Origin: Anaerolineales bacterium
GTDB lineage: Bacteria > Chloroflexota > Anaerolineae > Anaerolineales > RBG-16-64-43
Assembly (NCBI GenBank): GCA_016928575.1
Contig: JAFGKK010000064.1
Coordinates: 1-60,040 of the forward strand
Length of the DNA: 60,040 bases
Reading direction: 5' to 3'
Shown: one piece after another, positions 51,184 to 60,039 of the stretch
How positions within the stretch are numbered: the first letter of the stretch is position 1
How the letters are laid out: each line of letters opens with the position of its first letter
Position numbers and translations under genes: made by a program
The notes under the pieces: model-generated
Databases searched by the model: none
The model's input: only the letters and a program-made list of their open reading frames with translations
What the model was told of the DNA's origin: nothing

Positions 51184-53664
51184 TCACTCGTACTTGAGGG
51201 TTTGGACCAGGCTGAGCCGGTCGATGCTCATCACCGGGACCGCCGAGATCGCCAGCATGGCGAGGATGCCCGCCGCGCCCATCGCCGCCATCTCCTTCGC
51301 GGCGAGCATCACCTCGACCTTGCCCCACATCACGCTCACCACCGCCGGGATCCCGGCCGACATGACCAGCGCGCAGGCCAGCCCGAAGGCGGTCCCCAGC
51401 ACGCCCATCGCCGCGGCCTCGGCTACCAGCATCCGGTTGAGGCTGCGCTTGCTCATCCCGACGCAGCGCAGCATGGCGAAGGAGCGCTTGCGCTCGAGGA
51501 AGCTCGCCGCCAGGTTGTTGACGATCCCGAGGATGCCGGTCAGCAGGGCCAGCTGGGCGTAGGTGTTGATCGCGGTGAAGATCCCCACGACCTTGTCGGC
51601 GTTGGCCTGCATCAGCTCCCGCTTGGTGTCGATCCGCATTACTTCCTTGCCCAGCGCGCGCAGGATGTTGTTCTTGACGGAATCGGCCGAACCCGCCGCC
51701 TTGATGTAGATGTAGTCGTAATCCGAGACGCCGGCGTCCGCGCGGAAATTGGCGGCGGAAATGTAACCGACGTGCCCGATGCCGTCGTTGGTCTCGACGA
51801 AGCCGGTGACGGTGTACGGAACCGTCCGCTCGCTGAATTGGATGCTGAGTGCGTCACCCGCCTTGAGGCCGAGTTTGTCCTTGAGCACGTTGGTGAGGAT
51901 GATGTTGCGGCCGGCGGAAAGATCCGCCAGCGCCGGCCCGACGGCCTCCAGCCCGCCGACCCGGTTGAACTCGAAGAAATCGGCGTTCTCGATCCCGTAG
52001 AGCACGTTCAGGTAGACGCCGCGATCCGGCAGGGCGAAATAATACTGGTGGCTCCCGGCCGTCGCTTCGACCCCCTCGACCCCGGCCAACGCCGCCAGTG
52101 TCTCCGGATCGGAATGCCTCAGGGTCAGGGAGATGTCGTAGCGGCAATCCCGCTCGTAGGATTTTACGAGGTCCGCACCCATCGTCCCGAACAGCGAGGC
52201 CATGAAGGCGACGATCGCAATCGAGGCGGAAAAGAGCTGGATGTTGTTCATCAGGCTGCGGTTGTCGTGGATATTGCGGATGCCGAGGACGATCTCTTGG
52301 CCGAGGCCGGGTATGCGCGCGGCCAGGCGGGCGGCGTGGCGGGTGAGGAACGGGATGAGAAGGACCAGCCCCGCCAGCGCGCCGGCGACGAGGGCCGCCG
52401 CGGCGATCATCCCGGCGAACGAGCCCGGGAGGAGCGGTGTGACGAGGGGGCAGGCGGCGAGGAGCGCCGCGCCGGCCGCCCACAAGCGGGAGGGCCGGCT
52501 GCGGCCCTTGCCGGGCTCGTTGAGGATGATGTTGCGGATGGGGATCTTCGTCATCCGCAGGATGGGGACGACGGCGCCGGCGGCGGTGATCGCCGTCGCG
52601 GCGGCGACCGCCGTCAGCGCCTCGCGCGCGCCGATCACGGCGGCGGTGTTCAGTACGATGTCGTCGCCCGCGGCGTAGCGGGATTTGATGAACTCCAGCA
52701 CGCCGACTCCCAGGACGCATCCGGCAAGCCCGCCGAGCGCGCCGAGCGCGGCGGCTTCGCCGATCAGCACGGCGTTGATCCGCCGGCGCGTGGCGCCGAC
52801 GCTGCGCAGCGTGCCGATCAGGGGGATCAGCTCGAGCGTGATCAGGTGGAAGGCGGCGAAGATGATGAACATGCACATGAACACGACCGCCGCCGAGGAG
52901 ATCCAGAACGGCATCACGTAGGTCTGCGTTTCGGAGGCGATCATCGATTCGTTGACGCCGTACTCAACCCGGTAGCCGGGCAGGTCCGCCGTCAGTTGCT
53001 CCTTCACAGCCTCCACCTGCGAGCCGTCCCTAAGCTTGAGGAAGAGGATGTTGCATTCGCCGCCGAAAATCCGGGCCAGCGTCTCGCGCGGGGCGAGGAG
53101 AAAGCCGCCGTCGGCGAGTTCGCGCAGGAACAAGCCCCTGGGCGCGGCGACCCCGGCGATGCGGAAATCGTACTCCGCGTTGTTGAGCTCCAGGCGCATC
53201 ACGTCGCCGGTCCTCAGGCCGTAGAGGTCGGCGTAGGTCTGCCCGATGATGACGGTGTTCCCGCTCCACTCCGCAAACGCGCCTTCATGGAGCGTGAGCG
53301 GGTTGCGGCGGTCGAACTCGGCGACGTCCACGCCGAGGATCGTGAACCAGTGCATCTCCGGCCCGCCGGGCGCGTAGAGCGCCTTCTGGCGGACGGCGGG
53401 CTGGGCGTACTGGAACCCGCCAGCGTAGGCCGCGAGCCGGGCCGGGTCGATCCACTCCTCGGCGCCGACCGCGTTTTGAGTCTCGACGATCAGGTCCGAA
53501 TCGCCGCTCCAGCGGACGCCGGATTCGTAGAACCCGCGCTCGACGGTGCGGGCGAAGCACTCGTTGGCGAACACCAGCGCCGCGGAAATCGAAATCGAGA
53601 ACAGCACCAGGAGGGTGCGGGCCTTCTTCTCGAGCAGGGATATCAGGAACGGTTTGACGATCAC
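51184..53664 (-). CDS. ABC exporter permease (FtsX/MacB-type, two FtsX domains)
   Basis: An 826-residue membrane protein. The first helix (LLVLFSISISAALVFA) is followed by a periplasmic/extracytoplasmic MacB-PCD domain, then a FtsX domain (residues about 265-380), a second extracellular part and a second FtsX domain near the C-terminus (LALLTGILGIVNNLAASFLERKR). The start is a GTG at 53664 with GGAGG six bases upstream; the frame is open further 5'. With the ATPase it would export a lipid, peptide or antibiotic-like substrate. Confidence 0.9.
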   Translation of the reverse strand: MIVKPFLISLLEKKARTLLVLFSISISAALVFANECFARTVERGFYESGVRWSGDSDLIVETQNAVGAEEWIDPARLAAYAGGFQYAQPAVRQKALYAPGGPEMHWFTILGVDVAEFDRRNPLTLHEGAFAEWSGNTVIIGQTYADLYGLRTGDVMRLELNNAEYDFRIAGVAAPRGLFLRELADGGFLLAPRETLARIFGGECNILFLKLRDGSQVEAVKEQLTADLPGYRVEYGVNESMIASETQTYVMPFWISSAAVVFMCMFIIFAAFHLITLELIPLIGTLRSVGATRRRINAVLIGEAAALGALGGLAGCVLGVGVLEFIKSRYAAGDDIVLNTAAVIGAREALTAVAAATAITAAGAVVPILRMTKIPIRNIILNEPGKGRSRPSRLWAAGAALLAACPLVTPLLPGSFAGMIAAAALVAGALAGLVLLIPFLTRHAARLAARIPGLGQEIVLGIRNIHDNRSLMNNIQLFSASIAIVAFMASLFGTMGADLVKSYERDCRYDISLTLRHSDPETLAALAGVEGVEATAGSHQYYFALPDRGVYLNVLYGIENADFFEFNRVGGLEAVGPALADLSAGRNIILTNVLKDKLGLKAGDALSIQFSERTVPYTVTGFVETNDGIGHVGYISAANFRADAGVSDYDYIYIKAAGSADSVKNNILRALGKEVMRIDTKRELMQANADKVVGIFTAINTYAQLALLTGILGIVNNLAASFLERKRSFAMLRCVGMSKRSLNRMLVAEAAAMGVLGTAFGLACALVMSAGIPAVVSVMWGKVEVMLAAKEMAAMGAAGILAMLAISAVPVMSIDRLSLVQTLKYE

Positions 53665-54956
53665 GGGTTTCCTCCGCGTTAGGTTTCCGGCCCGCGGGCC
53701 GGGCGGCGGTTTCGGTGCCGGCAATCGATGCTGAGTTGTAGAAGGCGGTCGAGCAGTCCCGCAGGCGTTCCTCTTGCGGGACGGATCCCCGGCCCGACCC
53801 AACCGGGGCGGGCGAAACTACAAACACACGTTTCGTGCTGACCCATAATTCCGGTATCAGTGGATTCTTATTCTTCAAACAGGCAGGATCGGCGGCTCCG
53901 CCACGTATTTTTGGCATGGGACCGGCTGATTGAATAAGAAATACGGTAATATTTACCGCGGATGTGGGCTTTCCCCGGCCTCAGGCAGATCCTGATCGCC
54001 GATTCGGGCCACCCAGCCAAAACTCACCCGCCCTCTTCCATTTTCCTTCTATATCGTTTCCGCTATATCCATAAGACAGGGCCTTGGTCAATTTGTTTCG
54101 GCCGATCTTATTCCGGCCGGACGTTCCTCGGGATCCCCGAAAGTAATTCGCGGCGCCGCATCGGATAGATCTAGGGAATTACCACCCATCACGCATCCGG
54201 TTCTGCCCCCGGTCAATGGTTCTCCTATTCAGAGGGGGACCTCCGGCATCGCACAAAAGGATACTCTCTATACCATCTTGTGAAATCAAGACCGGCCCGC
54301 AGGATGTCAGTGGGACCGGTCTACTTCAGGGTTGGCATGGTTTGTTTTTTTTTCGGGGTGTCGAATTTGGCCGGTCAGGCAAACCGATTTCTTCCAGGCA
54401 GATCGATACCATCCTCACCCCCACCACCCCCACCGACCGGCTATGCGGCGGCCGGCCCGGCACACCGCCCAGAATCGTATGAATCGGCGGCGACACGCCG
54501 GAGTTGCAGGCGATGTACCGGGACGCGTCTTACTCCGCGAGCGGTTCCGGGAAGTCCGGTTCGCAATGCTGGGCGGGACGATCGGCTTGAGCCCGCCGCC
54601 CCACCGGGCTTCGGCCGGGTTGTTCTTGCAGCAGCGGACGGCGTTCGGCCAATGATGAACCGCTGCACGGCAAGCCGCGCGGCAACTATGACGGGAAATG
54701 CGAAGAACCGGATCCGAGCTGTGGGAAATAACCATCCCGCGAAATCGGGAAAAATTGGGCGGGGCCGCGGTGTGACCGCTCCGGTCGCGGAAACATGGGA
54801 AGGGCGGTTGATCAGCCTCGAGGATTTTCCGGGGCGTATCCCCGGCCAGACCGGCGGGCTTGACGAGGTGGGCTCGACCGTTTTTTTCAGCACCCGGACA
54901 GCGTGAATTCTGCCGGAACCGGGTAAGGATCGGTGCAATGTTCCGCGGGCATCTTC
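53665..54956. other. Long gene-free interval
   Basis: About 1.3 kb without a supported gene. Several frames are open for 60-200 codons on both strands, but none has initiation signals or recognisable sequence. It may hold decayed genes. The right end carries the promoter of the ArsR operon. Confidence 0.5.
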
Positions 54957-55003
54957 TTGACAAAGCGAAAACCCTATAGTAATATCTTTAAGTCTTTGCT
55001 TAA
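54957..55003 (+). promoter_or_regulatory. Promoter and inverted-repeat operator of the ArsR operon
   Basis: TTGACA (54957-54962), 17 bases, then TAATAT (54980-54985). At the expected transcription start is TTAAG-N6-CTTAA (54988-55003), an inverted repeat suited to an ArsR dimer. A similar AT-rich stretch with TTAAG lies at 55385-55400, after the arsR stop codon. Confidence 0.5.
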
Positions 55004-55015
55004 TAACTAAACCGC

Positions 55016-55369
55016 ATGAACAACTTCCTGGATCAGATTTCGGTCACTTTCAAAGCCCTTGGAGACCCCCAAAGGTTAAAGATCCTGCGGTTGGTGGCCA
55101 CCAAAAAACACGATTTTTATGTTTCCGAAATCGCCAAAAAGCTGGGCATCACCAATTCCGCGGTTTCGCAGCACTTGAAAGTGCTGAAAAACGCTAGAAT
55201 CGTGGAACCGGTGAGGGACGGATTTCACACGTATTACCGGATGCGGAAAGGTGCGGTCGCAGATTTCCGGAAGAACATCGACCGGTTGATTCGAGTCGGG
55301 TTTCTGGACTGTACGTTCGACGGTCCCTGTTCGGAGTGTCCGGATAAAAAGCGCTGCCTGGAAGAGTAA
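55016..55369 (+). CDS. ArsR-family winged-helix regulator
   Basis: A 117-residue regulator: FKALGDPQRLKILRLVATK (helices 1-3), ITNSAVSQHLKVLKNARIV (recognition helix) and HTYYRMRKGAV (wing). The C-terminal tail carries four Cys (99, 105, 108 and 114), which could bind a metal or sense redox state. The classic ArsR metal box (ELCVCDL) is absent. It is probably autoregulated through the inverted repeat in its promoter and followed by a membrane protein and a methyltransferase gene. Confidence 0.92.
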   Translation: MNNFLDQISVTFKALGDPQRLKILRLVATKKHDFYVSEIAKKLGITNSAVSQHLKVLKNARIVEPVRDGFHTYYRMRKGAVADFRKNIDRLIRVGFLDCTFDGPCSECPDKKRCLEE

Positions 55370-55502
55370 TTTTTTTGTCATGCTTATTAAGTATTTAATT
55401 AATCTCTATATGTGTTCGGCGGGGGCGTCCGCCGCACGGGTGCGGCCATCCGCAGGCTTCTGTGCCGGGGAGGGAAGGAAAAATTCCAACGGGAGGTGCG
55501 TG

Positions 55503-55979
55503 GTGAACAAAAGAAAGGGAATATCGTTTTGTCCATACGCGTTTTTTAAAAAGGTAGGGCGCCGGGCGGAATCATTTTTCACGACCCCTGCCAACAATCC
55601 GGTGATGCTGATCCTGTGGCTTTCGGTGAGCGTTGGGATCATCTTCATCGCTTTGGATATTCTGAAATTTCCATTTGTCACGTACGATCGCGCGGGGTAC
55701 CTCCTCTGCCTGGGGGATACGCGGCATACCGTAGGGGTGCTGGCCGCCTTGGTTTGCATCCCGCTTTGCGCGGCGAAACAGCGCCTGGGGTATTACGCCG
55801 CTTTAGCGTCCGGCGCGATCCTCTTCCTGCTTTGCTCGTCGCATGCCGTGTATATGCTTGCGGCGCAAACCCACCGTTTCGAGGATCAAATTCACGGCCC
55901 CATCCTTTGGGCTCTGGTGCAGATTCCGATTGTTGTGTACGCCTACAAATCTATACGGGAGGCCGGGAAAAATGGGTGA
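55503..55979 (+). CDS. Small membrane protein of the ArsR operon
   Basis: A 158-residue protein with four hydrophobic segments (near residues 35-55, 67-85, 95-115 and 128-145). The start is GTG at 55503 with GGGAGG upstream; the frame is open back to 55380 but crosses AT-rich control sequence. Its stop lies within the start of the methyltransferase gene (overlap ATGGGTGA). No motif was recognised. A role with the methyltransferase is suggested only by coupling. Confidence 0.72.
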   Translation: MNKRKGISFCPYAFFKKVGRRAESFFTTPANNPVMLILWLSVSVGIIFIALDILKFPFVTYDRAGYLLCLGDTRHTVGVLAALVCIPLCAAKQRLGYYAALASGAILFLLCSSHAVYMLAAQTHRFEDQIHGPILWALVQIPIVVYAYKSIREAGKNG

Positions 55980-56574
55980 AGTGATGAGCCGTCTGGAATT
56001 TTCTGTTATGGCGTTGGCGTTTTCGGTGCGGGACGCCGTCCGAAGACCGAAGAAGGTCCTCGCGCAAACCGGCATCCGGCCGGGCGATCAGGTTCTGGAT
56101 TTCGGCTGCGGAACCGGCAGTTTCTCGTTTGCGGCGGCCAAGATTGTCGGCGACCGGGGGTTGGTATACGCCGCGGACATCCTCCCCCTGGCGGTGGAAA
56201 GGATTGCCCTACGCCTGCGGAAGAAAGGGGTACGCAACATCCAGCCGCTGTGTACCGGCTGCGACACCGGCTTGAAGGAAGCCAGCATGGATGCCATTTT
56301 GGTTTTCGATACGTTTCATATGTGCGATGCGAAGGAACAAATCCTGCAGGAGTTGTTCCGGGTGCTGAAACCGGACGGCTGTTTATATTTCAGCGATCAC
56401 CATATGAAAGAGAAGAATATCCAGCTGGAACTCACCCGGTCCGGATTATTTCGCCGGACGAACAAGAATCCGTTTTTCCAGACGTTTCTCAAGACCGGAC
56501 CGTCCGGTACGCCCGGTCTTCCGGTTGCGCGGAAAACGATAATGGAAACGGCGCAACCGGCTCCGGCCGCCTGA
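55972..56574 (+). CDS. SAM-dependent methyltransferase of the ArsR operon
   Basis: A 200-residue class I methyltransferase: SAM motif VLDFGCGTGSFSFAAAKIV, LVYAADILPLAVERI (motif II), MDAILVFDTFHMCD (motif IV) and LFRVLKPDGCLYFSDHHM. It overlaps the membrane protein gene by eight bases; an ATG at 55984 is an alternative start. ArsR-MT pairs include arsenite methyltransferases, but the three Cys needed for that activity are not seen; the substrate is unknown. Confidence 0.85.
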   Translation: MGEVMSRLEFSVMALAFSVRDAVRRPKKVLAQTGIRPGDQVLDFGCGTGSFSFAAAKIVGDRGLVYAADILPLAVERIALRLRKKGVRNIQPLCTGCDTGLKEASMDAILVFDTFHMCDAKEQILQELFRVLKPDGCLYFSDHHMKEKNIQLELTRSGLFRRTNKNPFFQTFLKTGPSGTPGLPVARKTIMETAQPAPAA

Positions 56575-57264
56575 AACCGGTCCGTCTCCACGGGCGCCGG
56601 CCGAAGAGATTCTTACCGCCTCCATCGTCCGGCGCGGGCATCCGCTGCACCCTCTGCTTATCAAGAAGCGGAAAGCCGTTGCCCAACGACGAATCCCGGG
56701 CAACAGCTTTCCGCCGGATTGGCGAGATTCCCGCCGGGGACGGGTGCGGAAAGGGGAAAGTCACACGTCCATCAATAGCATGAACGACATCAAAATCGCA
56801 TCCATATCCACGAAACTAATCATACCTATTGGAATCCAAACCGCGAGCGGATGATGGTTTCTCCGCACCGGGCATTTGCGGTGCCTTGTTTTCATCGCAG
56901 GGCTACGGATACCGTCGCGCCGATACCCACCGTGCCGGGATAGGTTCCCAGCAAAACGACGCGCTGATTCCACAGGACGCCTTGGATTTCCGTCCTCCAG
57001 CCCTCCAAGGCGCCTTCTACGAGCCCCTTCGGCCGCCGCGCCGGCGTGGAGGATGCGGTGAGATAAATTCGGGATAAGTTATGGGGGTTGGGGACTCTTT
57101 TTTCTGCGAAGAGAATAATCCATCCACCATCCTTCATCCTCTCTGCCCATATCCGATCACGAGCCAAGCGATCCGAAAGGATGACAAACCGGACCGGCCA
57201 GTTCGATGCTTACAGGAATGAACCCTTTTCATCCCCATCCGTCCGGATTTGGATCCGCAGAGAG
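56575..57264. other. Gene-free interval
   Basis: About 690 bases. Several frames are open for 60-90 codons, none with recognisable sequence or initiation signals. I see no clear terminator after the methyltransferase gene. Confidence 0.5.
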
Positions 57265-57813
57265 TCATCCCGATCGGATCGCCTGCATGATAGTCAACTC
57301 GTAAATCCGGGCCATGGTATCGATCGGGGTGCGCATTTTTTGATCCAACCACCACTCAAACAGGCCGATCACGCCCACCGCCATTTGATGGACCATGATT
57401 TCCGTCGGTATCTCCGGGTGGAGCTGCCGCACGCCGTGCCGCCGCATTCCCCGGTTGATGTGCTCGATCAGCACCTTTCGGAGTTTCCGGGTGAAGGCAT
57501 GGTTTTGCAGAATGCTCCGGAAAACCGCCTCGTTTTGTTTTACCTGGGAGAACGCCAGCCTGCCTTCGTTCCGGAAATGGTCTTCGCCGGACCCGCCCGC
57601 CGGATCCTCCATGCTCTGGGTGACCCGGTCGAACAGCTCCAAGAGAAGATCATCCTTGCTGTCGTAATGGCGGAAGAAGGTCGCATACCCGACGTCGGCC
57701 TTTTCGGTGATCTCCCGGATGGAAATCGAATCGTACGGGCGGGTCGACGCCAGCTCGACGATCGCGGCCGCCAGCGCGCGCCGGGTTCTTTTTATCCGTC
57801 GATCGTCCGCCAC
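57265..57813 (-). CDS. TetR-family transcriptional regulator
   Basis: A 182-residue regulator. The HTH (RIKRTRRALAAAIVELASTR, SISIREITEKADVGYATFFRHYDSKDDLL) is typical TetR; the rest is a helical ligand domain. The start is GTG at 57813 with GGGAGG six bases upstream; the frame extends to 57873. It is divergent from the DUF6064 gene, and their promoters overlap, which suggests mutual control. Confidence 0.92.
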   Translation of the reverse strand: MADDRRIKRTRRALAAAIVELASTRPYDSISIREITEKADVGYATFFRHYDSKDDLLLELFDRVTQSMEDPAGGSGEDHFRNEGRLAFSQVKQNEAVFRSILQNHAFTRKLRKVLIEHINRGMRRHGVRQLHPEIPTEIMVHQMAVGVIGLFEWWLDQKMRTPIDTMARIYELTIMQAIRSG

Positions 57814-57880
57814 GGCACCTCCCGATATGATCCAGTTTCCGCTTTTTCGCTCATAGGATAGAAAACACACCAAATGATTC

Positions 57881-57940
57881 TTTACTTTTTAAGCCCGTTC
57901 AGAATAATATACACTATATCATAATATCTACTTAATTCAA
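57881..57940. promoter_or_regulatory. Overlapping divergent promoters, TetR and DUF6064 genes
   Basis: Minus strand: TTGAAT (57940-57935), 16 bases, TATAGT (57918-57913), towards the TetR gene. Plus strand: TTTACT (57881-57886), 18 bases, TAATAT (57905-57910), towards the DUF6064 gene. The two promoters abut within AT-rich DNA, so a TetR dimer here could control both genes (inference). Confidence 0.5.
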
Positions 57941-57982
57941 TAACACCTCGACTACATCACAATCCAAAGGAGACCTTTCCCG

Positions 57983-58870
57983 ATGATACCGACCGATGTG
58001 TTTTGGAGCCAAATCGCCGCGTTCAATTCCTCCACCTGGGTAGTTCAAGCCGTCTGGCTGGCCGCCGTGCTGGCGGCGGGGTGCCGGGTATTCACACGCC
58101 CGGATGCGCGCTGGAATGCCGCCCTGAAGTTGCTGCTGGCGGTCGCTTTTTTATGTGATGGTATCGTATTCTTTCTGGTCGCCGCCGACGGGGCTTTCTA
58201 TGATTATTTCGGCGCTCCGCTGTTCATACTCATCGGGGCTCTTTTCGCCGCCGACGTCTTCCGCAACAAGATTGAATTCAGGCTGCCCGGCGGCGGTTTT
58301 ACGCGGGGGATGTTGCTGTTCTGGATTTTAGCCTGGCTGGCTTATCCTTTTGCCGGCATGGCGTTCGGCCGTACTTTTCCACGGGTCTGCACCCCGATGG
58401 ATGCATGCCCCCTGACGCTCCTCTCCATCGCCCTGCTCGCGGCCGCCGCTCCGAAGATCAGCCGAGCCGTGTTCCTCCTGTTGCTGCCCTGGGCGCTCCT
58501 GGCGCTGCCCAAAGCGTTGGGGATGTACCAATGTTACGAAGACGGCATCCTCTTTCTTTCGGGCGTATATGGAGTGATCGTGCTGGCGGCGAATTGGAGG
58601 CCGCGCCGCGACGCGGCCCGGAATTTCTGCGGGGCGCCGTCCTCCAAGGCCGCGATCTCCGGCCGGGGGGAATTAGTCCGCATATCGGAAGCGCGAAATC
58701 CGGCCCGGCGCTCCCGGGCCAGGACATCCGACCTCGTGGTCAAGGGGCGAAAAACCGGTTCTTCCGCTTCGCATCGCCCTTCCGGTTTCCTTTATTCTTC
58801 TCGTTTCCCCCCCCCTAAAATTCACCTCCCCCCATCCCTATGGGATGGGGGGAGAGGAGCCTTTCCCTGA
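57983..58870 (+). CDS. DUF6064-like membrane protein with a run-on C-terminal tail
   Basis: A 295-residue open frame. Residues 1-205 form about seven hydrophobic segments: FWSQIAAFNSSTWVVQA at the start and MYQCYEDGILFLSGVYGVIV at the end, as I remember DUF6064 proteins. Beyond residue 210 the sequence turns Arg/Ser-rich and runs through the hairpin repeat at 58826-58854, so the natural stop has probably been lost or frame-shifted. Divergent from the TetR gene. Confidence 0.72.
   Translation: MIPTDVFWSQIAAFNSSTWVVQAVWLAAVLAAGCRVFTRPDARWNAALKLLLAVAFLCDGIVFFLVAADGAFYDYFGAPLFILIGALFAADVFRNKIEFRLPGGGFTRGMLLFWILAWLAYPFAGMAFGRTFPRVCTPMDACPLTLLSIALLAAAAPKISRAVFLLLLPWALLALPKALGMYQCYEDGILFLSGVYGVIVLAANWRPRRDAARNFCGAPSSKAAISGRGELVRISEARNPARRSRARTSDLVVKGRKTGSSASHRPSGFLYSSRFPPPKIHLPPSLWDGGRGAFP
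58826..58854. repeat. Pyrimidine/purine hairpin inside the run-on end of the DUF6064 gene
   Basis: CTCCCCCCATCCC and GGGATGGGGGGAG form perfect 13-bp arms around TAT. It is a member of the intergenic hairpin family, here within an open frame. Confidence 0.8.
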
Positions 58871-59338
58871 AATGACGGAACCCAGGGGGGAGGGTAATCG
58901 AACCATGTGCGTAAGGAAGCACCTATTTCCCCGGATCCTTCGAGGTGAACACCTTTTCATTTTTCGCTTGTTTTTTTCGATCAAGACCAATATTCCCACT
59001 CCCACGGTAAAACCGTTTGGGTGCTTACTGCCATCGGTAGTGGCTTTGGAAGCTAGCAAAAACATTTGGTCGCCGATCGGTTGGTGTTTGATAGTAAAAA
59101 TCCGGAATCTAGTGATGAGGAAAGCCCCCGCTAAGGGTTTGAAGAAGCGTTTCGGGTTTTTTCACGCCTGAAAAATCGGAAAGAATGGGGGCTGGCGGCG
59201 AAACGGCAGATACTGCTCAATGACGGGTTGCGGTGGGTGATATCTTCCGCGTGGATTTTAAAGCTTATCTAGGTGGAGAAACCGAATAGAAAACCCCGCC
59301 GCCGATCCCGGACTGACCCGACGGCCTGCGCCCCTTCC
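58871..59338. other. Gene-free interval, AT-richer
   Basis: About 470 bases with base composition lower in GC than its neighbours. A frame of 108 codons (58845-59171) is open on the plus strand but is unlike any protein I recognise. It could be the remains of a transferred element. Confidence 0.4.
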
Positions 59339-59431
59339 TCACATGCTCTGCAGCAGGGCAAACGCCGCCGCCAACGCCAGAATGATCAATCCGATGAACA
59401 CAGCCAGCCAAGTGGAATATTTTTGACGCAT
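59339..59431 (-). CDS. Small single-helix membrane peptide (30 residues)
   Basis: MRQKYSTW followed by a 20-residue hydrophobic helix and LLQSM. GAGGAAA lies just before the ATG at 59431, and it begins 11 bases after the reductase gene. It would be a one-helix membrane peptide translated with that gene, perhaps a small accessory subunit (inference). Confidence 0.55.
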   Translation of the reverse strand: MRQKYSTWLAVFIGLIILALAAAFALLQSM

Positions 59432-59442
59432 GCCGGTTTTCC

Positions 59443-59967
59443 TCACACCAGATCGAACTGTTCGGAATGATAATCCCCGGGCGGGAAGCCCTGGGCGGCG
59501 AGCGCCCGCTCGACGGCGTCCATCATCGGGCGGGGGCCGCAGACGAACACTTCGACCGCGTTGCGCCGTCGGGTTTTGGGCAGATGGCGTTCGAGGATCT
59601 CCCGGGTGATGAACCCCGTCTCGCCGTCCCACTCCGCGGGCGGCTTCTCCAGCACGTGCACCACCTTCAGCGCCAGCGTCTCCGGCATCCGGCCGATCTC
59701 CTCCCGGAAGGTGACGCTCTCCCAATCCCGGTTGGCGTAGAGCAGGGTCAGCGGCCGTTGTTCGCCGCGCTGCGCCAGGGTGCGCAGCATGCTGATGATC
59801 GGCGTGATCCCCACGCCCCCGGCGATGAAGACAAACTGCTCCGCGTCGGGGTGCCGGTCCACGCTGAAGTGCCCGAATGGCCCGTCCACATACACCTTCC
59901 GTCCGGGGGTCAGGCGTTTGATCTGCGCGGTGAAATCGCCGAGCTCCTTGATGGTTGCAAATTCCGG
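59443..59967 (-). pseudogene. Ferredoxin/ferric-reductase-like NAD(P)H oxidoreductase, 5' end lost
   Basis: The C-terminal part of an FNR-like oxidoreductase: TIKELGDFTAQIKRLTPGRKV, YVDGPFGHFSVD, then the NAD(P)-binding FIAGGVGITPIISMLRTLA, LLYANRDWESVTFREEI, VFVCGPRPMMDAV, ending SEQFDLV. The FAD-binding N-terminus is missing. Upstream the frame enters the 83-base terminal repeat and meets TGA at 59968-59970, so the gene is broken or cut by the repeat. It would have been a flavin electron-transfer protein. A 30-residue membrane peptide gene follows. Confidence 0.8.
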
Positions 59968-60039
59968 TCAATTCGGCCACCGATTCCGGTGTAATCCGGC
60001 CGCCCCATACCAACCCTCCATCATCAGCGACGAGATTGT
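59957..60039 (-). mobile_element. Right terminal repeat copy (83 bp), probable mobile-element end
   Basis: Exact reverse complement of 1-83. It abuts the reductase coding sequence, which loses its frame inside it. The border of the repeat is at the same base as at the left end, as expected for the end of an inserted element; an assembly artefact must be excluded. Confidence 0.55.

Noticed and set aside
51163-53682. Long plus-strand open frame (839 codons) opposite the ABC permease
   Set aside because: The antisense product is composed mainly of Asp/Arg/Glu/Gly runs; the minus strand encodes a clear FtsX-type permease.
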